A program made the position numbers and the translations under genes. A DNA stretch of 64,000 bases from Rheum nobile (taxonomy: Eukaryota > Streptophyta > Magnoliopsida > Caryophyllales > Polygonaceae): the NCBI GenBank assembly GCA_027886185.1, contig WOAB01000893.1:868001-932000 (forward strand), read 5' to 3'. Positions 32,541 to 43,795 of this stretch are shown here, one piece after another (the stretch's first letter is position 1; each line of letters opens with the position of its first letter). Under the pieces are notes generated by a model that saw only the letters and a program-made list of their open reading frames with translations, ran no database searches and was not told where the DNA came from.

Positions 32541-32842
32541 ATGTCAAAATAGCAACAAGAAATAAAGGATATTACGGGTACCCGAGGGAATTATGAGCTA
32601 AAGGTTCGAGTAATTCGATTGTTTAAGGTTCCAAAGAAAGAAGATCGTACGCAATACAGTACAACTGAAATCATTTTAATGGATGAAAAGGTATTAATTT
32701 TCAGATCTTTAATAATTTGTGTTTAATATAATATTTGTTTGTCTAATATTTGTATAGGACTAACACAAATTTCTCATTGTCTCAAGGGTGAGAAAATTCA
32801 TGGAGTAATTAAAGAAGCTTTTATGGTGAATCTTGGAATATT

Positions 32843-32932
<90 letters not shown>
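32541..32932 (+). pseudogene. RPA-like OB-fold gene of Helitron, two exons, broken
   Basis: From ATG 32541 the reading has a TAG at codon 4, then QQEIKDITGTRGNYELKVRV, IRLFKVPKKEDRTQ and TEIILMDEK. This resembles the N-terminal OB fold of the RPA1-like (DUF223) proteins that plant Helitrons carry. A GT donor at 32691 and an AG acceptor at 32785-32786 join MDEK to GEKIHGVIKEAFMVNLGIF in frame. After that an 88-bp GA microsatellite (32845-32932) replaces the expected continuation with Glu-Arg repeats. RPA-like proteins bind single-stranded DNA and may assist rolling-circle transposition. This copy cannot encode a full protein. Confidence 0.72.
32845..32932 (+). repeat. (GA)44 microsatellite
   Basis: Uninterrupted GA dinucleotides for 88 bp inside the RPA-like exon. 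ORFs predicted across it (Glu-Arg or Leu-Ser repeats) are artefacts of the repeat. Confidence 0.97.
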
Positions 32933-32936
<4 letters not shown>

Positions 32937-33229
32937 GTTTGTTTTTCTTAATGGTCTGCAACACACCATTTTTTCAAATAATTCAGTAGAAATAAAGCTA
33001 GAGCATGTCATCTACTGATATTGAATGTCTATGTTGATATATATACTGATATAGATGTATTTTGTTTGTTTCAATATGTTCCAGCCATTAATCTAATCTG
33101 TCTATTAACCCAATGAATAAATGTTTATAAAATGTCATAACTGGGCCTTAAAGCCCATTGATCGATTAAATGTAAGCATGAATAAATGTAAGCATATATG
33201 GGCCTTATAGAAATCTTTATCCAGTGTAG

Positions 33230-34150
33230 TATAATTTAAAGTCCATATATGATTACCAAATCAGTATATATATTATTTAAGTCCATATATGATTACCAAA
33301 TCAGCTTATATAGTGGATTATAAGTATAATAAAGTTAATTTCTATAATTTCCTATATTGATCAAATTTTCACGGAGTTGTATATAAGGTTAGCTTATTAT
33401 AGAGCAAGACACAAAGACAAAACAAAGAAAACTGCTGAAACCTAGAGACTTTGAGCAGAGATTCGTTTGTGAAGGTATTTTAGTGTGTTTAAGTATTTCT
33501 ATTTGAAAATTGTATTTGGCGTCTAGGGTTCATGTATAATATCTAGGTTGCTTTCTACTTTGTAAGATTTCTGAAACATGCAATGATTCTAAACTATTTT
33601 CTTTGATAAACACTACTACTAATAATGTTAAACTACACTAAGATTAAATAATCTTTATTAGTTCAAAGATTTAGAAAAGTTGTAGCAATTTGAACAAGTA
33701 TAAGGATAAAGACATGACCTTAATGTTTATCTTCAAACCCAATAATATATGTAGATTGGAGACTGATGCTAAAACCTGTATTTTCAAGGAATAGGATCAT
33801 ACAGTTAATATTTTGTATGCACATAAACAATATAAAGCTGAAAGAAATGTATAACTTCCAATGTAAATTACTACAATTACCTTGAAATATTATAACAACA
33901 AGAAGGCCATTCCACTTCAAGTGCATATCAATTTCTGGTTTAAGTTGTTTAAACTGAAATAAGTAGAACAACCACTAATTACTATATGAATTATATTTTG
34001 TATTGTAATGATCAAAATAAAGCTGAAAGAAATATATAACTTGCAGTGTAAATAATCATACCTTGTAATATTATATCACCCAGAAAGCTATCTTACTTCC
34101 AGTGCAGTTCAAATTATGGTTTTTAGTATTTGCACTTGCACAATATGCAA
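33230..34150 (+). repeat. further duplications in Helitron 1
   Basis: GTCCATATATGATTACCAAATC is repeated in tandem at about 33241 and 33281. A 120-bp unit beginning ATAAAGCTGAAAGAAAT near 33832 recurs imperfectly near 34018. A TATA-like TATATAAGG at 33380-33388 followed by a purine-rich leader may be a captured promoter. No ORF follows. Confidence 0.7.
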
Positions 34151-34860
34151 TCATTAATTAGTATATGAATTAAAAGTAATAAACAAATTGTATATATTGT
34201 AAGTTGTATAAGAAAAATACCTGTGTATATATTATTGATCCACATTTGTAGAAGCAGATATCATTGATATTGATTCCTTCAAACCTATAAAGGAAAATAA
34301 TAAGGTTAATACAGTAAATGTACATGATTTATATATACTAGAATAGTAATAATACATTTCATATTATTAACAAATTAAATGGTCCCAATTTCGAATGTTC
34401 TGCCTTGCAGATTTGAAGCTTCAGTGAACTTTATTAATTCATTAATATTTTTGACTACTGTTATCAGAACCACGTGGAGTGATTACCTGCATTCAGATAG
34501 AGTAGAGTAATTGCAAAGGTTAGTTGTGTACTAGATGAAATAATGATTCAGTATATATTTAAGTTGCAACTACATGTAACATTAATCGTTTAATTTTTTT
34601 CTGTTTATCTTGAATCCCATTAATATATGTAGGATCAACTGTAAGAGAAGACTCACCTAAAAAAGGAAGGTTGTTCAAAGGACTGATTTAAATTTCGAGG
34701 GTCTTTTTTGAAGTGTTTGTTTTGTATCTAAAATCTTAGAAGAATGAAAGAGTAGGCTACAAACAATTATAGAGAGGAACAATATAGATAGTTTTCCATT
34801 GTTTTAAAACAATGTATCTGGAAGATTTGAATAAGAAACATACACCTTTGAAGGAGGACA

Positions 34861-35159
<299 letters not shown>

Positions 35160-35883
35160 TAAGGCCGTTTATATGGGCCAAATTTTAAACCAGTTTGATT
35201 TATTTAAACGTGGGCTTATAGGTGATTTAGTATTTGTCTTTTACATTGCAGATTTACTAAAACCTTAGTGTTTGGGCCCAAGAAAGTTGTAAATTTTATA
35301 AGGCCAGTAAGTGATTGGGCCTCTATGCATTTTAAAGCCCAATATAAATTTTAAATTTCTTATAAATAAACATATATGAAATTAATGCTTCCGGTACAGT
35401 ATTCTATTATACAAATATATTGGGCTGAAGTTATGATTTGTTTAGTGTCGTTGGGCCGAGCCCATTAAATTTTTTCAGACTAACTAGACCGTATTAAGAT
35501 CATAACATTATTCAAAGTTATCACATTAAATATCATAAAATTACTTAATACCAAAAATAGCATATTCAATACTACAAAGAAATTATTATATAGTTTTAAG
35601 ACATTATAATAAACACATATATAATATTCAACGAAGAACATGAAGAACAATCGTCATCAATAACATTTTATGAATAATAAGTATAATACTTAAACGCAAA
35701 ATGTCTAATAGTTTATTAAAAAATTAACTTACAGTTTAATCTAGATGAAATTAGATTATTTTTCATAGTATGAAATCAATGAACAATCATAAAACCATTG
35801 TAAAAAAATGTTAATACAACCCATTAATTGAATCGAAAGTTTTCAACGGTTTATAGTTAAATGAAAGAGAGAGTGATTAACAC

Positions 35884-35886
<3 letters not shown>

Positions 35887-35960
<74 letters not shown>
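35887..35960 (+). repeat. (GA)37 microsatellite
   Basis: 74 bp of GA dinucleotides. It is the third GA tract in this Helitron. Confidence 0.97.
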
Positions 35961-35964
<4 letters not shown>

Positions 35965-37340
35965 ACCTTTATCGACTGTGGATCTCAGAAGAACTATGTT
36001 CTTCCATGTCTCCTCTTGAACATTGAGACTCTCTCATCAATATTTTTCCTATCGATCTCCTTTTCGTTTTGCTTTGTGTTATACAGATCTCAGTTATGGA
36101 GGTGGAAAAGCAAATAGTTAGTTTCTATCAGTGTGATTTCTAAATTGAAAGATGAAAGAGTAAAGGTGGCAAGTATAAAAATGGAAACGGCGAAAGAAGG
36201 AAAGTTAGAAATGATTTAGGGTTTTTGTTGCTTCTGTTTTATTTTTATAAAGTGAATGGTATGTATTTACCAACGGTCATGGACCGATATAATAACCAAT
36301 AGCCCAATATATAAAGGCTGTTTTATCCCATTAGAACCAAATCTGTGTAAGCCCATTATATAAAGGCCTTTATTAGAAACAAATCTGTATAAGCTATCAC
36401 CAGGCCCATTAATTACATATTGAGTAGCAGTATTGGGCCAATAAGCCCATTTTCGCTAATTAAAATACGTAGGCCGGTAAAAATACATAATATATTCAGA
36501 CCCATTAATAGATCTAGTAGATTTTATTGAACCCGATTATATGAATAACTAAGCCAATTATATGAAATAATTGAACCCAGTTTTATTATATTGTACTAAC
36601 TCGGTTGTAATAATAATGGAAGAAAAATATACATGAACATGAACTTCATGAAGAACAATCTAGATGAATCAAACATTTCGAACATAAAAAACTAATTAAT
36701 TGCGAGCCTCATATTATACTATATCTCAATCCAAAGTTTGTAAAATTTGAAAACAATGAAATCAAAGAAGCAGTCGAAATCACTGAAATTTGTCAAAATA
36801 TGTACAAATTTTTAAAAGAAGGAAATTTATGATATCAAGCAACAAATTATATCCAGAGAAATAGAAAAATACAGATTTATCGATAGAGAAGGAAATCTTA
36901 CTTTTGTGTAATCTGGATATAATTTTTGTGTTCATCCAGATCTTCTTTTCAAGCTTGTCGTGGGTTTGCATGCGACCCCTCCATTTTCACTTCCGATGTC
37001 CTCATCAAGTCGGTTTCAAATCATGAACATGATAAACAGAAAACTGGAATTATAACCTATATTTTTCATTTTCGGATGTGTCAAAAAACGTACAAAGAAA
37101 TACATCTAAAGACTCATGAAAAAATACCATACCTGTTGTTTCGCTTCAGTGATTTCATAGATCTCCATTTGTAGCAAACTTACTCCCCCAAAATGAGCCC
37201 CGATTTTGTAAATGGATCTGAATCTTAAAAAATTAGAACTGGATCTGAAATATTTACAAGTCGAAAGTCAAAGGATTTGATGTTTCGAGAGAAATAGAAA
37301 GAGGAAGAGAGTTTCTGGAAAAGGAAAAAAAGGAGATTTT
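35961..37340. other. non-coding filler of Helitron 1
   Basis: AT-rich with many short GGGCC/GGCCC-containing phrases (for example AGCCCAATATATAAAGGC) but no supported gene. Small ORFs at 36780-37174 have no recognisable domains. Confidence 0.55.
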
Positions 37341-37364
37341 CAGATTGAAATCGCCATGGATGGC

Positions 37365-37610
37365 GAGATCTGGAAATGGTACGATCGAGGATGACGAGAT
37401 CTGGAAATGGAACGAACGAGGATGACGAGATCTGGAAATGGAACGACGAGGATGCCGAGATCTGGAAATGGCGACATCTGGAGGTGGATCAAAAGGAGAT
37501 CTGGCCTAGAGTTTTCTGGAAATGGAGCGAAAGAGAGGTTGACGAGAGGTCTGGAAATGGCGAAAACACGGATTGAAATCGCCATGGATGGCGAGATCTG
37601 GAAATTGAAG
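37365..37610 (+). repeat. 30-31-bp minisatellite, GAGATCTGGAAATGG
   Basis: GAGATCTGGAAATGG starts at 37365, 37396, 37427 and 37457, then degenerates. The surrounding GATTGAAATCGCCATGGATGG block at 37343 recurs at 37571, so a 228-bp segment may have duplicated. ORFs on both strands here are repeat artefacts. Confidence 0.85.
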
Positions 37611-38139
37611 GAGAGACGGGGTGACGAGATGTGGAAAAGGAAAGAGATGTTTCTGGAAAGGTAGGGTTTGAGGCCGAGACAAATGAGGCAATTTTTGATG
37701 GTTAGGGTTCGGGTGAAGGATTTGGACTAATGGGCTTCGTGGAGAAATGTGGCCCAGAGTGAGGGAGTGAGTTTATGGGCCAGATTACATGTTAATTTTG
37801 TGGGCTTCTGGTTTAATGGAAAAATGATGTATTAATAACTCATCTACCCATAAGTAAATTCGGCCCATAAGTCAATAATTTATTTTACACTTTTTTTTCT
37901 TCCAATTATATAGGAATAAAATAATAAATAAATATTGATATTTATTAATGCAATGTTGAATAATTTTTTTAAAGTACTTTAATGTATTAATTTGTTATTT
38001 TTAATATCCAATATTAGATTTGTAAAATACTATGTCTTATTTAATTAATATTATAAAGTATGTAGGTAAACATGTAGATATATTTAAATGATTCTTATGT
38101 AGATATATTTATTTTAATATTTATATCTTAGTTTGTCAG

Positions 38140-38384
38140 GGTGATTTTGTTATGGATGAATTAACCCGACATAATAGAACGTTGAGATTGTCTGTTGTTA
38201 GAGAGAAACGACAACGAACAATTTCTAATGGATCAGGTTAATATTTTGCATTTTTTGTTGAAATTTTGTCTACTAAATAGTAATATGAACTTTAATATAA
38301 ATACTAATTATGCAGGATCTACACTTGGAGGTACTGCCAATTATTATGTTAATGATCGTATCCCAATGTCCTATATTTCAAATA
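38140..38384 (+). pseudogene. N-terminal exons of Helitron helicase-type gene
   Basis: Two exons with clean splice signals: 38140-38236 (acceptor TTTGTCAG, donor GTTAAT) and 38316-38384 (acceptor TTATGCAG, donor GTTAGT). From ATG 38152 they join in phase to give MDELTRHNRTLRLSVVREKR, then a short run ending TISNGS, and GSTLGGTANYYVNDRIPMSY. Helitron 2 keeps both exons at 41097-41194 and 41276-41344, so they belong to the family. I infer they are the start of the helicase-type gene; no known enzymatic motif lies in them. Confidence 0.6.
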
Positions 38385-38466
38385 GTTAGTAATGTTTGTT
38401 ACAGTAGATTATGTATTTACTTCAATTTTTTCGTTTATATGGTAGTTAGTGTCAAATATTCCTCTA

Positions 38467-39118
38467 AGAACGAGCAATTATTGCTCCAACACACGAAGAG
38501 GTAGATAAAGTTAATGAATATATATTGTCTTCGTTGCCTAGTGATGAAAAGGTCTATCTCAGTTCCGATAGTTTGTGCAAGACAGGTTCTGTTAAAGATA
38601 GTCATGCTGATTTTTATTCGTCTGACTTCTTGAATAGTATTAGATGTTCTGGTTTGCCGAATCATGTACTGAAACTTAAGGTTGGGGTCCCTATTATGCT
38701 GCTTCACAATATTGATCAAACTTCGGGTTTATGCAACGGGACGAGATTGATAACCACGCAGCTTGGCAGTCATGTCATACAAGGTAGAATTATATCAGGC
38801 AACAATATTGGACATACGGTTTTGATTCCTCGCATGATAATGTCACCGTCAGACACTTCATTTCCTTTTAAGTTTCAACGAAGACAATTTTCCTTGAGTG
38901 TGTGTTTTGCTATGATCATAAACAAGAGCCAAGGCCAATCTCTTGTCAATGTTGGTTTGTATCTTCCACGCCCTGTTTTCAGTCATTGTCAGTTTTATGT
39001 TGCTTCTTCAAGGGTGACTAACAAGAAAGGTTTGAAGATCTTGATTTGTGACAAAGACAATAAGAGATATAATACTACAACTAATGTAGTATACAAGGAA
39101 GTTTTTGATAATTTGTAG
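38467..39118 (+). pseudogene. PIF1-like helicase C-terminal part of Helitron 1
   Basis: Open frame from after a TAA at 38464-38466 to TAG at 39116-39118. It reads RAIIAPTHEEVDKVNEYILS, then LSSDSLCKTGSVKDSHADFY, GVPIMLLHNIDQTSGLCNGT and the superfamily-1 motif region KSQGQSLVNVGLYLPRPVFS with YVASSRV. These are the last third of PIF1-type helicases of plant Helitrons. Walker A and B motifs and the Rep nuclease are missing, so it has no activity on its own. The PIF1 domain would unwind DNA during rolling-circle transposition. Confidence 0.88.
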
Positions 39119-39450
39119 TAATTTTGAACATCACGCCATTTATTATGTTTAGCATGTCATTTTCATGTATTAGAGTTAAATGACTTTTTTATTATGTTTT
39201 ATCGTTTTAGAAGTATTGATGTAAAAGACTGTAGCTATTCTTGTTTGTAAGACTACTTAACCAATTTTTACGATTAATAAAGTTATGGAGAGTACCGTCT
39301 CTTTTTATATAATGTAATTTTTTATATATTTAATTTGTTTAGTCAATTTGTCATTTTTAATTTAAATAACTAATCAAGTATATATTAAAACAATCATTAT
39401 TTGATAATAAAATATATAATTTTTACAACTGTAAAATAAAATAAAAAAAT

Positions 39451-39478
39451 CCCGTACAAGGCACGGGTATTACACTAG
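39451..39478 (+). terminator. Helitron 1 3' hairpin and CTAG terminus
   Basis: CCCGTACAAGGCACGGG (39451-39467) can form a short stem, then TATTACACTAG to 39478 and a flanking T. Helitron 3' hairpins act as the stop signal for rolling-circle transfer; the same structure ends Helitron 2. Confidence 0.85.
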
Positions 39479-39914
39479 TTTGAAATAAAATACAACTAAT
39501 TAGATATTGCCAATGAGGCTTGACGCTAAATAAAGAAAATATAAGGAAAAAAGTGTTGTTAGCAAAGATTGTCAAACTTGGCAATACATATGTGAGAGTA
39601 GTGTTCATCGACTTATTTATTTTGGAAGAACTAAGCTAATAAGATAGTAAGCTTTCAAATTGACTCGATCATGTGGATGAGCATCAATAGGCTCGAAGAA
39701 ATCATGCTTGCTTTTTCTAAGCAATATGTGTAACTTTCGATCACATGGTCATGCATATACTACACTTACCATGAATGGAAGAATTTGTATCAATGATAAT
39801 GTTAATTCTTGCCACTGAACACAACATCAACATAAAAACAAATAAAAATTCCATTTTTAATTCATAAAATAGAGAGCAACAACATATATAAAAAATCACT
39901 TACAACTCATAGAA
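39479..39914. other. 436-bp spacer between Helitrons
   Basis: Unassigned sequence lying between the 3' end of Helitron 1 and the 5' end of Helitron 2. I see no gene. Confidence 0.6.
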
Positions 39915-40113
39915 TCTACTATATATAACTACTAAATGCAAAGTTCGACTGCGTCACATGTCATCACCATATTGATTTTGCCACATGTCATCACCATAAT
40001 TTTTCTAAATTTTTTTTTAATAAAACAACTAAAACTAAAAATTATATACCAACTATAATCTACTTTACTAATTAATATATATATACACATATACCTACCT
40101 TATTTATAAATTA

Positions 40114-40290
40114 CAATCAATAATTACCAAAACTAAGTAATAATATTACACAGCTTTCATATTTGATTACGACACAATTAGTTTTCACCAAAACAATCAA
40201 TAATTACCAAAATTAAGTAATAGTATTACACAGCTTTCATATTTGATTACGGCACTATCAGTTTTTACCAAAACAATCAATAATCACCAA
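40114..40290 (+). repeat. 80-bp tandem repeat in Helitron 2
   Basis: CAATCAATAATTACCAAAA starts at 40114 and 40194, and a partial third unit starts at 40274. Each full unit includes ACACAGCTTTCATATTTGATTACG. Confidence 0.88.
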
Positions 40291-41096
40291 AACCTATTAA
40301 GCATAGCAATTGAATCATGATAATGATTGTTCAATCTACATAACAAAACAACACATTGATAAGAACAATATTGCAAATCTCATAATTAATCCCAAAAATT
40401 AGTATGACCGAAATTTACCCTAATAAAAGACTTCAATAAGAACAATGCTTGCAAATCTCAAATATGCTGCAAATCTCAGCATTGGTAGAGCAATGCTGCA
40501 AATCTTTTGTTTCATTAGTTTTGATGTTTTGACTTAGACATATTTTTACGGTTTATCATTATCTATATTTTAATGTTGGATGTGGCTATTCCGGTTTCAT
40601 AACTATTTAGCCATTTTTTAATATAAATAAAGTAATAGAGAGTGTCACCTCTCTTTCGATATTATTCTATTGTTCTTTTTTAATACTTACTATTAAATTA
40701 CAGTTTATAAAGCTCATTAGTATTATTAATTATGTAATGGCCCAATAAGCTCTATAATTAATTTATTTTAGTTTATATATATAATATTTACTAAAACATA
40801 TTGTATGTTGTGAGCGAAGGTAGAGAATCAATTTAAAGTTGGGCCTATAAGCCGATTAAAACTATTCAAAGTTGCATTCAATATTAACGTCATATACATT
40901 TATTAGTTATAAATATAAATTTATATTGTATTTTTTATAATACTAAATTAAATATTTACCGTGAACCTTTTGTAATTTTTTTTATTACTTATATTAATTA
41001 GTTACATATGTTTATGTATTTTTATAATATTAGGACAAAAACATTAGTAGTATGTAGATTAATTTATTTTACTTTGAATATATTTTAGATTTGTAG

Positions 41097-41687
41097 GGTG
41101 ATTTTGTTATGAACGAATTAACCCGACATAACAGAACGTTGAAATTGCATGTTATTAGAGAGAAACGACAATGGACAAATTCAAATCGACCAGCTTAATA
41201 AATTGCATTTAATTCTTTGACATTTGTTTTCGATGAATTGAAATATGAAATTTAATATAAATACTAAATATGCAGGTTCTATTCTTGGAGTTAGTCCAAA
41301 TTCTTCAGTTAGTGAACGTATCCCCCTGACCGACATTTTAAATGGTTAGTGATTGTTATTCTATAAAGTCTCTATTTATTTTTATAATACTAAATTAAAC
41401 CACACAGCTTGACAGTCATGTCATACAAGGGATAATTATTTCAGGCAACAATATTGGACATGCGGTTTTGATTCCTCGCATGATCATGTCACCGTCAGAC
41501 ACTTCAATTTCTTGCAAATGTCGGTTTGTATCTTCCACGTCCTGTTTTCAATCATGGTCAGTTTTATGTTGCTTCATCAAGGGTGACTAGCAAAAAAGGT
41601 TTGAAGATATTGATTTGCGATAAAGACAATAAGAGATATAGTACTACAACCAATGTAGTATACAATGAAGTTTTTGATAATTTGTAG
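41097..41687 (+). pseudogene. helicase-type gene remnant of Helitron 2
   Basis: The first exon reads MNELTRHNRTLKLHVIREKR from ATG 41109, then a stop; the second (41276-41344) matches the second exon of Helitron 1. The C-terminal part begins abruptly inside the helicase (TQLDSHVIQG-like DNA near 41398). It has lost about 90 bp that in Helitron 1 encode the KSQGQSL motif, and ends at TAG 41685-41687. It is clearly a non-functional deletion derivative. Confidence 0.82.
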
Positions 41688-42021
41688 CAATTTTAAACAT
41701 CGTGCCATATTTTATGTTTAGCGTGTCATTTTCATGTATTAGAGTTAGATGGACATTTTTATTATTTTTGATCGTTTTAGTAGTATTGATGTAAAGGGGT
41801 GTGGCTATCCCTGTTTCTAAGACTACTTAGCCAATTTTTCTTATTAATAAAGTTATGGAGAATTCTGTATCTCTTTATATAATGTAATTTTTTATATCTT
41901 TAATTTGTTTAGTCGATTAGTCATTTTTAATTTAAATAACTAATCAAATATATATTGAAACATTAATTCATCGATAATTAAAATATACTATTTTTATAAA
42001 TATAAGAAAAAATAAACAATT

Positions 42022-42048
42022 CCGTGCAAGGCACGGGTATTACACTAG
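42022..42048 (+). terminator. Helitron 2 3' hairpin and CTAG terminus
   Basis: CCGTGCAAGGCACGGG can form a stem with six or seven pairs, followed by TATTACACTAG and a flanking T. It is one base different from the Helitron 1 hairpin in the left arm (GTGC against GTAC), which improves pairing. Confidence 0.85.
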
Positions 42049-43790
42049 TAGATACTAATGAACTAACCATGCATATAAAAAAAAAATGTAAGCAATAATA
42101 AAATTAAGGTGAAAGAAAATCCTACAAAATGAAAATTTTGATTCAAATCATTTCAGTATATATTTCACCTTTTGAAATGGATATTTCGCATCCGCAAGCC
42201 CTATTATATAGTGGAAAATTTATGGTCAATCCAATTATTCTTCACATTAAACTTGTAATTAATTAGGATTAGGTGTTTGCAATATGAAAGAAGAAGCACT
42301 GATTCACATGTCAAAGAAACAGTCCTTTGTAATGCTCAAATTCGAGGGAATATGAAGTGATTGGAGTACTGAATAACATTGAATGGTTTGTAACTGTTTA
42401 TATTAATTGTATATAGTGGTTACAGTTTATTCTTAATGGCTTTTTTTATATAGTACGTGGTTATGGACCTATGGTTCACTATTAAGGTATTATTTTCTGA
42501 AATTTTAAAATATGGTTAAGAAATTTAGTTATCTATGTGTGTTGTATTCAGTGAAAAAGTGAATTTTACTAAAATTTGTACATTAATTGGGGGGAAATGC
42601 TGAATTCTAAGGTACTAAGGTAGTATAGTTCTTTAAAATTGGATTGAAATAGTTGTTAAACAGTAGTTATTTTGAGTGAGAAATTAAAATTGGATTAAAA
42701 TTTATGACATTAATTGGAGTCTAAAAAGATAACTTAAATTTAGTTATATGTTGTGTTGTATTGGGTAAAAAAGAGTATTTTACTAAAATTTATAATATTA
42801 ATTGGAGATGAAAATCATAACTTTTATAATAGTATATATTCCGTAGTTTAGATAAGATTATTACTGTCTAATATTTATATAAAAAACTCCGTTATACTAT
42901 ACGGTAAAGTATTTAATGGGTATGGAATTAAGCTTATTTTGTAATTACGGGCTGACGTTCTTGGTTGAAGGAATCTTTTTTTTGGGTCATACATTAACAC
43001 ACTGCACATGTTTGTGTGGCCCAATATTTAATAGGCCAATATTCTATCTTCCAATATGTATTTTATCTTTCATGTGTGGCCCAATATGTAGTTGGGCCAA
43101 CAAAATGAACTTGGACCAATACCATATTACTCAACTATTGTGAGACAAACAATTTTGGAGAATTAAAATAGAACATTAATGAGAGCAAAAATGCTAACTT
43201 TTATATATAGTTAGATTATCAACCTACGTATAACTTTGTTAACCACTAGCATAAGGTTTATGAAGCTTAATATAAAATTAGTTTTTGAACCTCTAGTACA
43301 AAGTTTGTGAACCTCTAATATAAATTTTATGAGCCTATAGTACAAAATGTGTGAACCTATGTATGTTAGCATATTGCGTTCAGGAGCAAAGAGAAAAAAA
43401 ACCACCAAAAATTATGAAAATGTCATCGCCTTACCAGTCCGCACAGTAGAAGAGCTCCGCATGTGAGTGGCCTTCTTGTTTATTATATCATAAACCTATA
43501 ATCCCTCTTCAGAAGTGCACTATAATGTGATATAAGACCAGTGAAAGATTCACGGGACTTGAAGGGACGGCCGCCCCCGTTCAACCGCCGAAAACCTTTA
43601 GTATTAGCTAAGGACCACCGCTTAGCCCCCATTCAGGCCGCTCCAAACCTTGAAGTCTTCATGCCTGCATCAATAGAGGATGGCGATTTAGAGAGGACGA
43701 GTAGTCGGGGTAGGTTCTCCAACCCTTATTTGGGCCTCTATTTAAGTGAGGGTTTTGGGCCCATTGGTCATTTAAGAGTTTTCAATTAAC
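42049..43790. other. unassigned AT-rich region
   Basis: Mostly AT-rich. At 43250-43370 it holds TTTGTGAACCTCTAGTAC-type units related to the 27120 minisatellite. At 43541-43789 a more GC-rich block has an 82-codon ORF (MKDSRDLKGRPPPFNRRKPL...) and a TATA-like CTATTTAAGTGAGG at 43738. I recognise no family and suspect element debris. Confidence 0.5.
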
Positions 43791-43795
43791 AAAAC

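Larger units (their letters stand above)
39915..42048 (+). mobile_element. Helitron 2 (2134 bp), deletion derivative
   Basis: The 5' end is A-TCTACTATATATAACTACTA and the 3' end is CCGTGCAAGGCACGGG, TATTACA, CTAG-T. Internal exons match those of Helitron 1: N-terminal exons at 41097-41194 and 41276-41344, and a helicase remnant at 41398-41687. It lacks the RPA-like region and microsatellites. An 80-bp tandem repeat (starts 40114, 40194, 40274) lies near the 5' side. Confidence 0.87.

Noticed and set aside
32739..33018. Glu-Arg and Leu-Ser repeat ORFs at the first GA tract
   Set aside because: Created by the microsatellite. Only the OB-fold-like part before it is supported.
43541..43789. 82-codon ORF next to the solo LTR as a possible host gene
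   Set aside because: No domain, no splice context and no homologous reading in the window. Left as unassigned.
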